In this document: in pieces, positions 17,059 through 26,648 of the stretch
Layout of the letters: each line of letters starts with the position of its first letter
Numbering within the stretch: the stretch's first letter is position 1
From: an uncultured Prevotellaceae bacterium
GTDB lineage: Bacteria > Bacteroidota > Bacteroidia > Bacteroidales > Bacteroidaceae
Assembly: GCA_946410305.1 (NCBI GenBank)
Contig: CAMJZV010000002.1
Coordinates: 124,001-188,000 of the forward strand
Length of the DNA: 64,000 nucleotides
Direction of reading: 5' to 3'
Notes under the pieces: generated by a model
Told to the model about the DNA's origin: nothing
Seen by the model: only the letters and a program-made list of their open reading frames with translations
Database searches by the model: none
Program-made: the position numbers and the translations under genes

Positions 17059-20000
17059 TTATTCTTCAATTGTTATCTTTCCTGCTACGTGTTGCAGAAT
17101 CAGCGAAGCATCCTGCGCAGTTATTTCATCGTCGCCGTCAATATCACCCTTCTTGGTAACAGGATCATCCATCGTAACACTTTTAAAGTTTTCAAATTCA
17201 GGTTTGCCGTTACGCCATGTGATGGTGGCGGTGACTTCATCGCTCCAAAGCATGCCAGACTTCTTGGCATACGCTGTAATAGTGTATTTCTTAGTCAGAG
17301 CCTTTGTGCTTGGGCTGGCATTGGTGTCCTTTGTGATGTCTTCATCTTTTATGTCGCTGACAATGGTGGCCCCTTCGGTATCACACTCGAACTTCAGAGT
17401 ACCCTTATCATAGGAGATTGTTGGCATCTCACACTTACCTGTACCGCTTCCTCCATCTTCACCTTCTTGCACCTTGCCTGGGTCAAATAGACTCCACGGT
17501 TCCTGTAAGCTATTTATGTTTGTACCCGTTGGAACTTTTAGCGTTGCATTTTCATAAACCTTGTTATCGAAAATAGTACTCGTCGCAGTAGGAAGATTGG
17601 TTGAAGTGGCAGTGACAGTCTCTATTGCTGTGCTACCCGAGAAAGCATAGTCGCCAATGTTATCAATCGTAGAAGGGAACTTTACAGCAGTCAGTGCGTT
17701 ACAGCCCGCGAAAGCACTAACGCCGATTGTTGTTAATCCTTCTGGTAACTCGATGGAGCCCAGACTCGAGCACGACTGGAAAGTACCATTGGGTAGTTCT
17801 GTCAGTTCGGTGTCGGCTTCGAATGATACTTTCTGCAGCGTTGTACAATAGAGGAATGCCTCGTTGCCTATATTTTTCACAGTTGCTGGAATCGTCAACT
17901 CAGTAAAGCGACAATCGCGGAAAGCTCTAGCTCCGATTTTCTCTAGACCTGAATGTAGTGTTACTCCTGTAATACTGCGGCTGTTATTGCTGTTGAAAGC
18001 ATTGTCGTTGATGATAGTAACAGGGTAAGTCTTGGTGTTATATGTAATTGATGCAGGAATGTCTACATCGCCGGTCTTGCTGTGGCTGGCAATCACCTCG
18101 GCATGGGGTTCCACGCTGTTTACTTTCAGCAGCACCACTTTGTAGTTAATGTTGTCGATTGTTGTCTCTTGCTCCGACTGCTGATAATTCACCGTGATGA
18201 CTACGTCGTTGGCAGGCATGGTGAAATTCTCAGGAACAGGTGAATCGTTATAAGTGGTTGTGCAAAGATGTCCTGCCCATTCCAGGCTGGCTGGCAAAAC
18301 GATATTGTCACCATACCAGAGTCCTTCGGCTTCAGGAAGGTCATTCGTAGGAGTTTCACTTCCTTCAGCAAGAACGTATGACAGTTGGTATTTGAACTTA
18401 CCTGTCACTTCGACATTCTGGGCAGGCATTATTTCGGGAAGATTCTCCCAACCTGAGAACTCACGCCCCTCATACTCCTCACCAGTTGGTGTTGGCAGGT
18501 CAATCTTCTCACCAACATTGATATCTTTCGTACTCTCTTGGTTATCCCAATGGTAGGTGAGCGTGTATTCCTTTAGTGTGCCTGGTGTGAAACTACTCCA
18601 TGGCGCTTTGTCATAACCGGTACTGCTTGTAGGCACGTAAAGTGTTGCGGTAGTACTACTAAATACGTTACTGCTACTTGCCACAGAAGGTGCTGTCGTG
18701 GGATTAGCAGTTATTTGCGTCAGTTTGTTACAGGCATTAAATGCACGTGATCCCAGGAACGTCAGAGTAGCCGGCAGTGTCACTTTTTCTAAGTTGGAAC
18801 AGTTGTTAAAGCAACCTTCTTCAATTCTCTGCAGTGAGCTGGGCAACACTGCATTTTTCAGTGCCGAACAGTTCTGGAATGTACCCATGGACAATACTGT
18901 CATTGAATTACCGTCTGCGAAGGTGAGGGTTTCCATCGTAGTGCAATAGCGGAATGCTTCGCTGCCAATGGTGGTTACGCTGGCAGGAACGATGAATGTA
19001 GTGAACCTATTGTCGTTAAATGCTCTGTTGCCGATGCTTATAATTCCTTCGGGCAGTATCATGCCGGTAATTCTTTGGTTTCCATCAAAGGCATTGTCCT
19101 GAATGGCAGTTACAGGGAAATCCTTATACTCTTCTGGAGATTCTGAAATTTTGATGCTAATGGATGAAGGAATCTCAATGTTGCCTTTGGGTATTTGCTT
19201 AGAATTTTCATCTAGGTTTGCAATCACCTCTGCTTTGTTGTCAAGGAGGTACACTCGATATTTAAGACTACCGTTAATTTCCTCTTTTTCTGACAATTCG
19301 TACTTTATCTTGATAACAACATCGTTGCCAGGCATGGTTGTTCCTTCGGGCAGTCCATCTTCATATTTTCTCCATTCATCTTCATCATTTATCTTCCAGG
19401 AACAACGATGACTTGGCCATACTAAGTCTTCTGATAATTCAAGGTGGTCACCGTACCAAAGCAATTTACCATCAGGAAGGCCTTTTCCAGGAATAAGGCT
19501 CTCTGCGTCAAGGGCATAAGATAGTTGGTATTCATATTTACCTGTTACCTCAACATCCTCAGCTGGCATTACTTCAGGAAGTCCCACCCAGTCGTCAGAG
19601 AATTGATGTCCATCTTTAGTCGGCTTTTCTCTTGGAATGATTCTCTCGCCAACCCTAATGTTGTCAATTTCACCATGCTGTTGACCGTCAACGAAATAGG
19701 TGAGACGATAGGTCGTATTTGGTGTTAGATGATCAAAATTTTCCCAAGGATCTGCTGTACTGTATTTTGTATAGTCTGCTACATAGACATAAGCATCTTG
19801 GTAGTTTTTCAAGTCGAATGCGTTAGAATAAGTAGTTGGGGCCTCCATTGCTTCTACGACAATCTGGGACAAACTGCTACAGCCTTTAAACGCCTGTTCA
19901 TTGATTTGAGTAATCGTTGATGGCAGTGTCACATTGGCTAGCTTGTTACAACCATTGAACGCCAGCTTGCCGATTTTCTCGATTCCTTCAGGAATGACGA

Positions 20001-22902
20001 GATTCGTAATGCTTCCACATCCTTCGAATGCTCTGTTACTAATTGACCCCATTGTTCCAACGAGGGTAACATCCTTCAAGGCTCCACAGCTTAAGAATGT
20101 CATCTGTGGCAGTGCTAAACCGAATCCGTCGGCAAAGGTAACTTTCTCCAAGCTCTTACAATCCTTGAAGACCTCGTCACCCATCTTTGTGATGGTTGAG
20201 GGAATGGTGACATCTGAACAATAGGTATTGCTAAATGCCCATTTGCCAATGGAAGTAATCTGATTGGGAATTTTATCGAATGATAGCGATGTGCAGTTTT
20301 GGAAGACACTCTCGCTGAGTTCGGTCACATTTGACTCAGACAAGTTGATGCTCTCCAACTTGCTGCAACCCTTGAAAGCGCTGACGCCCAGCTCCGTGAT
20401 GTTAGCCGTCAGTTCGACGCTTGCCAGTTCTCCCTGGTTCTCGAAGGCATTGTCGGCAATGGCAACAACAGGATATTCCGTCTTGTTATACGTACCTTTC
20501 GTGTTGGTAACCGTTTCAGGTACAATTACTTTAGGATTGCTCTGAGTGATGTGCCCTTCCTCTGCACCCAAAAGCACAGCCCTGTTTCCGTAGGCAATTT
20601 CGTTGATAGTCTGGGCGGGTCTCAGGCTGTATTTGAAGTGGTCAATGGTAGTTGTGGTAGTTACGTAGCCGTCGAATCTCGTGTCTGTGCTGGGCATTGT
20701 TTCAGGGAATGGCTTATCCCAACCAGAGAATTCTTCCTCAATATCATCGTCTTTATACAGGTCGGCTTTAATAGAAACTTCTGGGTTGGGTGTAGTGATT
20801 CTGCTTCCTGCATTCAGGGTAATATCTTTCCCCTTTAATCTTTCACCATTGATGTAAAATGACAGTGTTACTTCTGCCAGGTTAACAATTTGGAAATTCT
20901 TCCAGATATCAGCATCATTATAGTCGTTTGTATTGATCACATGCAGCCTGATTTCGTTTTCTCTTCCGCCAAAAGAGCTTGGAGATATAGCGGGAACAGG
21001 GGTCGTATCCTTCATACAATAGACGTCAGCAAGAGCGGTACAGCCCGAGAATGCATTGTCATTAATTGTCCCGATACTGGAGGGAAGAGATACCATAGTT
21101 ACCCCTGTACAGCTATTAAAAGCACCTTCTCCTATTGTAGCCAGTGCTCCTCTCTCCGACAACATTAGATTCGTCAAATTCTTACAGCCAGAGAAAGCGT
21201 TGTTGCCAATGGTTGTTAATCCATCTGTTACTGGGACTTCCGTTAGCGCAGTGCAGTTCTCAAACGCTTGTTTTCCAATGTTTCTGGTGGTTGTGGTAAT
21301 GACTCGCTCAAGGTTACCACAATTCTGGAAACAACGAGAGGGAATATCTATGTCGCTGTTGATGGTTGCCGTCTTTAGCTGTGTACACCATACAAATGCT
21401 CCATCGCCTAACGTGCAGCCGGCGGGGATGGTGACTGAGGTAAACTTCTCGCAATTGCGGAAAGCCTCTTCGCCAATCGATGTCAGAGAATTGGGCAGTT
21501 CGAAGTCGCCCAGTTTCTGACATCCATGGAACGCCTTGTCGCCAATGGTCGTTATTACCGCACCTTCAATGGTTACGGTGGTAAGATTAATACAGCCCTT
21601 AAATGCTTGATTGCCTATCTCAGTAACACCTGTATTGAAGGTTACTTCCTTGAGCCATTTCGCATTCAGGTATTTATCTGAAGTCACATCTTTATTTAAC
21701 GTCAGATTCTCCAGAAATGCACCATTGATAAGCGGAACGGCTTTTCCGTTGGCAAGTGGGTTGGCGTCATTGCCTTCCCAGCTAATGATGTTAAAGCTCT
21801 CTATTGTTTTAAAACCTACCTGCTCTAGGCTTCCACAATTATTAAAGGCGCCTGTTCTAGTCGCTATAGCCTCTTCCGGAAAATCTACTCTTTCCAAACT
21901 ACTCGCGCCTGCAAAGATATAAGGACGAACCTTGTTTTTTGCATCTAAACTTTTTTGGGGAATGGTTACGTTCTTTATTTCTGTATTCGCATCGTTTGAA
22001 TAGTAGATGTGATGACCAAAATAGAGCGGATTAGATTGCAGATTGCTGTAATCCATCGAACATAACTGCATGGCATCCGTGAAAACCACTTTGTCGTAAC
22101 CACTGTTGTAAACGAAAGCATCTTTCGCAATCGTCAGGTTTCCAGTAACCTTAGAGAAGTTGACGCTTGATACAGAGTTTAGTCCTGCAAAGGCATATTG
22201 CTTTATAGTGGTTATACTGGCAGGGATCATGAGGCTGGTTTGCTCCGTTCCACCAATCCACAATTCGGCAGTTGTGTTATTTAAAGGGTTACTGTTTGCA
22301 TTATAAAAAGTGATAGCACACAGGCTTTCATAGCTGGCGAAATTTACCTTCGTCAAAGAGCTACATCCTGTGAAGGCAGCGCCATCAATAGAGCTCATGC
22401 TTTCAGGAATGTTGACTTCCGTCATTCCAGTACACCCATTGAAGGCATTGCTTCCAATGGTTGTCACACCTTCAGGTAGTGTCACTACTTCCAATGAAGA
22501 ACAGTCCTGAAAAGCACTGGAGTTGATCTTGGTAACGGTAACAGGGATGTTGATAGTAATCAATCCTGTACAGCCCTTGAAACAATTGGGAAAAATCTCC
22601 GTAATTGCTGCTTTGATGACGATGGAAGTGATGTTGGTACAGTTCTGGAAAACGTTGGCTCCGATTTCCGTGACGTCAATGTCTGTTTCGTCAACATGAA
22701 TGGTTGCTGGAATAGTAATTTCGCCGCTGAGACCAGTATAAGTCTCGCTGTTTCGTGCCGCGACAACAGCCGCAGACCACTTGTCGTTGCTTAACATTAA
22801 CTTATACCAAAGGTCGCCAACCTTTCGATAATTAGGGTCATCTGCAGCCATTATGGCTACTGACTGGCATACAAGCAGCGTAAGTAAAAGAATCTTTTTC
22901 AT
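17059..22902 (-). CDS. Giant secreted BspA-type LRR protein with InlB repeats and C-terminal dockerin-like motif
   Basis: This 1947-residue protein has a signal peptide (MKKILLLTLLVCQSVAIMAAD). Most of its length is BspA/LRR_5 repeats of the type IGxxAFxxCxxLTxVxLPxxv, in at least four blocks broken by InlB-like repeats (SGWDKPFPETMP, DDWVGLPEVMPAEDV, SGWENLPEIMPAQNV). Near residue 1830 comes a beta-sandwich segment. The very end (1917-1947) holds one dockerin-type F-hand: G-D1920-I-D1922-G-D1924-D-E-I-T-A-Q-D1931-A-S-L-I-L, with the 1/3/5/12 spacing of a calcium loop. Classic dockerins have two such repeats; here there is one. Unlike its neighbours it has no GKK sorting tail. A surface adhesin-like role is inferred. 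Confidence 0.85.
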   Translation of the reverse strand: MKKILLLTLLVCQSVAIMAADDPNYRKVGDLWYKLMLSNDKWSAAVVAARNSETYTGLSGEITIPATIHVDETDIDVTEIGANVFQNCTNITSIVIKAAITEIFPNCFKGCTGLITINIPVTVTKINSSAFQDCSSLEVVTLPEGVTTIGSNAFNGCTGMTEVNIPESMSSIDGAAFTGCSSLTKVNFASYESLCAITFYNANSNPLNNTTAELWIGGTEQTSLMIPASITTIKQYAFAGLNSVSSVNFSKVTGNLTIAKDAFVYNSGYDKVVFTDAMQLCSMDYSNLQSNPLYFGHHIYYSNDANTEIKNVTIPQKSLDAKNKVRPYIFAGASSLERVDFPEEAIATRTGAFNNCGSLEQVGFKTIESFNIISWEGNDANPLANGKAVPLINGAFLENLTLNKDVTSDKYLNAKWLKEVTFNTGVTEIGNQAFKGCINLTTVTIEGAVITTIGDKAFHGCQKLGDFELPNSLTSIGEEAFRNCEKFTSVTIPAGCTLGDGAFVWCTQLKTATINSDIDIPSRCFQNCGNLERVITTTTRNIGKQAFENCTALTEVPVTDGLTTIGNNAFSGCKNLTNLMLSERGALATIGEGAFNSCTGVTMVSLPSSIGTINDNAFSGCTALADVYCMKDTTPVPAISPSSFGGRENEIRLHVINTNDYNDADIWKNFQIVNLAEVTLSFYINGERLKGKDITLNAGSRITTPNPEVSIKADLYKDDDIEEEFSGWDKPFPETMPSTDTRFDGYVTTTTTIDHFKYSLRPAQTINEIAYGNRAVLLGAEEGHITQSNPKVIVPETVTNTKGTYNKTEYPVVAIADNAFENQGELASVELTANITELGVSAFKGCSKLESINLSESNVTELSESVFQNCTSLSFDKIPNQITSIGKWAFSNTYCSDVTIPSTITKMGDEVFKDCKSLEKVTFADGFGLALPQMTFLSCGALKDVTLVGTMGSISNRAFEGCGSITNLVIPEGIEKIGKLAFNGCNKLANVTLPSTITQINEQAFKGCSSLSQIVVEAMEAPTTYSNAFDLKNYQDAYVYVADYTKYSTADPWENFDHLTPNTTYRLTYFVDGQQHGEIDNIRVGERIIPREKPTKDGHQFSDDWVGLPEVMPAEDVEVTGKYEYQLSYALDAESLIPGKGLPDGKLLWYGDHLELSEDLVWPSHRCSWKINDEDEWRKYEDGLPEGTTMPGNDVVIKIKYELSEKEEINGSLKYRVYLLDNKAEVIANLDENSKQIPKGNIEIPSSISIKISESPEEYKDFPVTAIQDNAFDGNQRITGMILPEGIISIGNRAFNDNRFTTFIVPASVTTIGSEAFRYCTTMETLTFADGNSMTVLSMGTFQNCSALKNAVLPSSLQRIEEGCFNNCSNLEKVTLPATLTFLGSRAFNACNKLTQITANPTTAPSVASSSNVFSSTTATLYVPTSSTGYDKAPWSSFTPGTLKEYTLTYHWDNQESTKDINVGEKIDLPTPTGEEYEGREFSGWENLPEIMPAQNVEVTGKFKYQLSYVLAEGSETPTNDLPEAEGLWYGDNIVLPASLEWAGHLCTTTYNDSPVPENFTMPANDVVITVNYQQSEQETTIDNINYKVVLLKVNSVEPHAEVIASHSKTGDVDIPASITYNTKTYPVTIINDNAFNSNNSRSITGVTLHSGLEKIGARAFRDCRFTELTIPATVKNIGNEAFLYCTTLQKVSFEADTELTELPNGTFQSCSSLGSIELPEGLTTIGVSAFAGCNALTAVKFPSTIDNIGDYAFSGSTAIETVTATSTNLPTATSTIFDNKVYENATLKVPTGTNINSLQEPWSLFDPGKVQEGEDGGSGTGKCEMPTISYDKGTLKFECDTEGATIVSDIKDEDITKDTNASPSTKALTKKYTITAYAKKSGMLWSDEVTATITWRNGKPEFENFKSVTMDDPVTKKGDIDGDDEITAQDASLILQHVAGKITIEE

Positions 22903-22946
22903 AATCCTCTGTATTTTAATTGTTTCTTTTTTTCTTAATAAGAATA

Positions 22947-22978
22947 CAAAGGTATATATTTTTCAACAAATGACCAAA
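22947..22978 (-). promoter_or_regulatory. Promoter for the dockerin-LRR / cohesin unit
   Basis: On the minus strand, TACCTTTG (plus-strand 22947-22954) and TTTG (22975-22978) are 20 nt apart, an exact -7/-33 match. The leader to the ATG at 22902 is about 40 nt. Confidence 0.75.
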
Positions 22979-23006
22979 TAAATAGTTCTTTTTTTCGATA
23001 AAAACG

Positions 23007-24548
23007 CTATTTTTTAAACATAGCGTAGACTTTTGGCTTGCGTGCTACGAAATACTTCATGCCTCTGGTGGCATAGAACAAAACAAGGAAGTAGAGTAGT
23101 AGCAAAAGCGGGTAGGTGAGGAGTCCGTAGACTATCAGCAGGGGCAGTGAGGTGACTTTGGGTTCGATGAGGTATTGGCGGAGCATGAATGTGACGCCTG
23201 TGAAGACGGCAAAGAGCAGATAATAGGGCATCATGCCGCACCAATAGACGGCCACGCTCTTCTTCAGTCCACGGCTGAACAGGAAGTAGGGCTTCCAGAA
23301 TAGGGCAATGAAGAAAACACTGACAATTTTACCAATAAGGATACCTGCTATCCCATAGAATGGTGCTAAGGCCAGTGTGATACCGATGTTAAGGATAAGT
23401 TCCGTCCAGGCAGTCCAGACATCTGAGAATAGGCCGCATGCAGAGATGTACATCTCAACGACGCCTCGTGACAGAAAAATAAAGATGTTAAATACCAGTA
23501 GATAGACAATCAGGTCGTCTAACCGGTATTCCTGACCAAACCAACAGGTGACAAAGGGCTGTAGGAAAAGGAGCAGGCCGAAAACGACTATTCCTACAAT
23601 GAGGAAACGGATAGCGGTTAGTTCCCAAAACACTTTCATTGTGTTCTGGTCATTTCCTTCTGCAATGAGATTGCCAATGCCGGCATTCATGCCGTCGCTG
23701 AGGATGTTGACCAGGAAGTTCAGCTTGCTGGTGATGATGGTGTAATTGCCGTAGAACGCCACCTGTGTCACCGATACGAAGATACCAACAAGCAGTTCGT
23801 CACTCTTGTAGAGGATGAAGTCCTTGATTTTCTGTACAAAGATCTGGCGGGTCTTCTTCAGTACCTCTGGGTAGCGCTTCAGGTTTTCGCGACCTGCTTT
23901 GAGGTTGATATCCAGCCAGGGATAGAGCTGACGGATGCGGATGTTGAAGACGATGATGCCGATGATGGTGAATACCAAGCCCACGACTACCCATAACCAT
24001 AGGTTGCGGTAGTAGTAGGCCAGCAGAATCTGTGTGAGGCTCTGTACGATAGCAATGGTTTGGAAGTAGGCGTTGACAAGGTACTGCTTCTGGTTGGCGC
24101 TGACTAACAACTGCTTGTAGTTGAAGACGTAGGCAGACACCGTTGTCGCCAGAAACGAATAGAAGGCAAAATAGACCAGTGGCAGTCCTGTTGTCAGATT
24201 GCTGAACCACCATGGGAAGAACAGGCTGACAATGATGCCCAAGCCGCCAATAATGAAGCCGATACAACGATAAAGGTATGCCAGCATCGACATCACTTCG
24301 TTTATCTTCTCGTGATTGTCTTCCTGCAGGGGCTTGTAGAGGAAGTAGACGATACTGGTGCCGATTCCTAATTCTGCCACGCTAAGGAACGACATGATGT
24401 TCATGAGCATGCCTGTCAGACCAATGAACTCAGCGCCGAGGCAATCGAGGAATATCTTACGAGAGAAGAATGCCAAGAATAAGGAGAGTACGTAAAACAA
24501 CATACCCACTTTGATATTCATAACACTTCTGTGTACCCGTTCGCCCAT
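23007..24548 (-). CDS. Polysaccharide flippase (Wzx-like, MATE-fold)
   Basis: This 513-residue, strongly hydrophobic protein has about 12-14 membrane segments. The N-terminal region reads NIKVGMLFYVLSLFLAFFSRKIFLDCLGAEFIGLTGMLMNIMSFLSVAELGIGTSI, the pattern of the oligosaccharide flippase family (first helix, then L-G-x-E-x-x-G-L loop). Such proteins move undecaprenyl-linked repeat units across the inner membrane. It lies alone on the minus strand between the LRR genes and an ATPase gene, but glycosyltransferase genes surround it within 15 kb. TACATTTG on the minus strand (24572-24579) could be its -7 box, with no good -33 box. A second start (MNIKVGM) 9 codons in is also possible. Confidence 0.85.
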   Translation of the reverse strand: MGERVHRSVMNIKVGMLFYVLSLFLAFFSRKIFLDCLGAEFIGLTGMLMNIMSFLSVAELGIGTSIVYFLYKPLQEDNHEKINEVMSMLAYLYRCIGFIIGGLGIIVSLFFPWWFSNLTTGLPLVYFAFYSFLATTVSAYVFNYKQLLVSANQKQYLVNAYFQTIAIVQSLTQILLAYYYRNLWLWVVVGLVFTIIGIIVFNIRIRQLYPWLDINLKAGRENLKRYPEVLKKTRQIFVQKIKDFILYKSDELLVGIFVSVTQVAFYGNYTIITSKLNFLVNILSDGMNAGIGNLIAEGNDQNTMKVFWELTAIRFLIVGIVVFGLLLFLQPFVTCWFGQEYRLDDLIVYLLVFNIFIFLSRGVVEMYISACGLFSDVWTAWTELILNIGITLALAPFYGIAGILIGKIVSVFFIALFWKPYFLFSRGLKKSVAVYWCGMMPYYLLFAVFTGVTFMLRQYLIEPKVTSLPLLIVYGLLTYPLLLLLYFLVLFYATRGMKYFVARKPKVYAMFKK

Positions 24549-24600
24549 TATTTATCGAATACCGATTATTGCAAATGTAATTCTTTTTGCATATTTCATT

Positions 24601-25959
24601 CTACATATCTTCCATAGATAGGCCGCGCTTTATGACTTCTTTGCCACGGAATATGCGTCGCTTCATCTCTGCTACTTTCTCTTCAAGTCGGGCAGGAGAA
24701 TACTTCTGAGGATTGCGCTTTACCTCATACGCTTCAATATTGCCTTCAAGTGTTTCGGCCACAATGTCAATCTTGAAGTCATCACTGTTGCCTTTTGAGT
24801 TCACCCCATTCGGTTGCCACCAACCGCCAATCTGCCTGTATCGGCAGCTCTCCATCATCTTCTGTCGGAACCAGCGTTCCAGGGCTATGCCTGAGAATGT
24901 GGTGTAGTCGTTGGTCATAATGCTCTCCAGTGCTGGCATGTTCTGCAACTCTATGAGTGCAGCGTATCTGTGAATGTAGCGGAACCAGAACCGGAAGAAG
25001 TTGTCCTGTATCTCATAGCGTACCGTCTGGCTGCCTTCTTTGGCACCAATAGGGCGTTTCTTCTTGATGATACCGTATTTCTCTTCCAATATCTTCAGCT
25101 GTCCGCCAAGACTTTTCATTCCTAAAGCCCCTTCAATCTCACTTTGTGTCACATCACCGTGTGCTATTTGGTCGAGTATGCTGAAATATGTGCCATACTG
25201 CTTGCCGAACTCCTGAATGAGTATCTTCTTGCCTTCGTCAACAAAGTAGCTGTCGCCGCTTGAACAAACGTAGTGAATCATCTTCTTGACGTTAGTACAT
25301 CCGTTGTTCATGAGCAGTTCTATGTAACGAGCCACACCACCGGTAATCGTCCAGAGTGCAAGAAGGTCTTCCGAGGTGTAATTAGGCTTGTAGTCGCTCA
25401 GTATTTCTTTTATCGTGTCCGTACTGAAGGGCTGCAGCTTAATGGTGCAGTCATCCCTGCCGAAGAGTGGCTGCTCTTCGTCTTTGAAAATCTTTTCCAT
25501 CATACGGAATATAGAGCCAGACACAATCAGACAGACGTTTGTCTGCTTCTTGTATTCGTCCCACAGTTCCTGTATGTCGCTAAAGATACCTGAGTTTATA
25601 TTGTCAAACTCTTGAAACTCATCAATAAAGAGCGTAAACTTCTTTCGCTTTCCAATCTCCAATATCATTTGAAAGAGTTCACGGAACGAAATCAATCCAT
25701 CAGGAACAAACTCGCCGAGCTTTTCTCGAACCTCCTGCACAAAGGTCCTGACGAGAACGGTTTCCGTCTTTCTGCCAACGAAGAAATAGAGTCCAGGAGC
25801 TTCTTCCTGTGTCTCGCTCATCAGTCTATATACAAGACTTGTTTTGCCCACACGCCTTCTGCCTGTGAGTGCAACAAAACGGGAATAATCGTTGTACGCC
25901 TGACGCTGCAATTCCCTAAGCTCGGTCATTTCGCGTACTCTGTCATAGAACTTCTTCAT
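24601..25959 (-). CDS. AAA ATPase with DUF234 C-terminal region
   Basis: The 452-residue protein has Walker A GRRRVGKT (residues 33-40), Walker B FTLFIDEFQEF near 110-120, and the archaeal-ATPase type layout (ATPase_2). The C-terminal third (KKRPIGAKEGSQTVRYEIQDNFFRFWFRYIHRY, shown here in part, then a D...E-V-K-R segment) matches DUF234, a PD-(D/E)xK nuclease-like fold with catalytic-looking Asp and EVK. The biological role of this family is not settled; they are frequent single-gene units in Bacteroidetes and archaea, and some are suspected to act on nucleic acids or in defence. It has its own promoter at 26003-26034. No toxin or partner gene is next to it. Confidence 0.8.
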   Translation of the reverse strand: MKKFYDRVREMTELRELQRQAYNDYSRFVALTGRRRVGKTSLVYRLMSETQEEAPGLYFFVGRKTETVLVRTFVQEVREKLGEFVPDGLISFRELFQMILEIGKRKKFTLFIDEFQEFDNINSGIFSDIQELWDEYKKQTNVCLIVSGSIFRMMEKIFKDEEQPLFGRDDCTIKLQPFSTDTIKEILSDYKPNYTSEDLLALWTITGGVARYIELLMNNGCTNVKKMIHYVCSSGDSYFVDEGKKILIQEFGKQYGTYFSILDQIAHGDVTQSEIEGALGMKSLGGQLKILEEKYGIIKKKRPIGAKEGSQTVRYEIQDNFFRFWFRYIHRYAALIELQNMPALESIMTNDYTTFSGIALERWFRQKMMESCRYRQIGGWWQPNGVNSKGNSDDFKIDIVAETLEGNIEAYEVKRNPQKYSPARLEEKVAEMKRRIFRGKEVIKRGLSMEDM

Positions 25960-26002
25960 GAAATTTTATTCCTGTAAATTTTACGGCTGTAATATTTGAG
26001 CG

Positions 26003-26034
26003 CAAAGATAGTTATTTCTTCTCTTATTACCAAA
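26003..26034 (-). promoter_or_regulatory. Promoter for the AAA/DUF234 ATPase
   Basis: On the minus strand, TATCTTTG (plus-strand 26003-26010) and TTTG (26031-26034) are separated by 20 nt, an exact consensus match. The ATG lies about 44 nt downstream. Confidence 0.75.
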
Positions 26035-26045
26035 TTTTTAAGATA

Positions 26046-26066
26046 AAAGTTGATATTTCAACCTTT
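26046..26066 (-). terminator. Weak terminator-like hairpin after the DUF6078-like gene
   Basis: GTTGA and TCAAC (26049-26053 and 26058-26062) form a short stem extended by AAA/TTT, followed on the minus strand by TTTTATCTT. The stem is short, so this is tentative. Confidence 0.35.
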
Positions 26067-26076
26067 ATGTCGGGAT

Positions 26077-26517
26077 TTACCACACGTAGTCTTCCACTTC
26101 GCCGTCGAATTGGAGGGGCTGTGTCCAGCCGTAGCGTTGACAGGCGGACTGGATGACTTGCAGGACGTCAGGGGTGATGGGGCGGTGTGCGCTGTGGTAG
26201 CGGTAGTAGTTGGTGCGTCCATAGTGGTTGATCAAGGTGTCCTTGATGCTGCGCTCTATGTGGTGTGGCATGTCGTGGTAGAAGGCTTGCTTCATGCCTA
26301 GGGGCATGCGGACGGGCGTGGCGTTGCGGTAGTTTACGCATTGGCCGTCGGTGGCATGCTTATCCATCGGATTCTGACATTCGATGACGTGTTCTTCAGG
26401 GTCTTTGTAGGGACCGAGTTTCCAACGCAGACAGCTCTCGTGCAAGGGACACTGGTTGACGTAACATACCAGATAGTGGCTGGCTTTCTCTCTTAATTGT
26501 GCTTCGCTGATATTCAT
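26077..26517 (-). CDS. DUF6078-like protein
   Basis: The 146-residue frame starts best at the ATG at 26517 (MNISEAQLREKASHYL); the longer open frame begins with a TTG that overlaps a possible -7 box (TATTTTTG, plus-strand 26548-26555). The protein is soluble, with a cysteine-rich front part (CYVNQCPLHESCLRW, then C-x-N and C-V-N) that looks able to bind a metal or form a small zinc knuckle, and conserved-looking YYRYHSAHRPITPDV near the C-terminus. It resembles the Bacteroidetes family DUF6078, which has no assigned role. It stands alone between the ATPase gene and the repeat-rich region before the VirE-like gene. Confidence 0.7.
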   Translation of the reverse strand: MNISEAQLREKASHYLVCYVNQCPLHESCLRWKLGPYKDPEEHVIECQNPMDKHATDGQCVNYRNATPVRMPLGMKQAFYHDMPHHIERSIKDTLINHYGRTNYYRYHSAHRPITPDVLQVIQSACQRYGWTQPLQFDGEVEDYVW

Positions 26518-26648
26518 CTTCTTAAATGTTTCTGGTTTTGTGCTCTGCAAAAATACACATTATTTGCGAAAAACAGGTATATTTTCTGAAAAATGTGTGC
26601 ATGACTTCATAAAATTATTTCTGATAAAATTTCTCAAATTTCTATCTG

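Noticed and set aside
23007..24548. Multidrug MATE efflux pump
   Set aside because: The N-terminal pattern and surrounding glycosyltransferase genes fit a polysaccharide flippase better.
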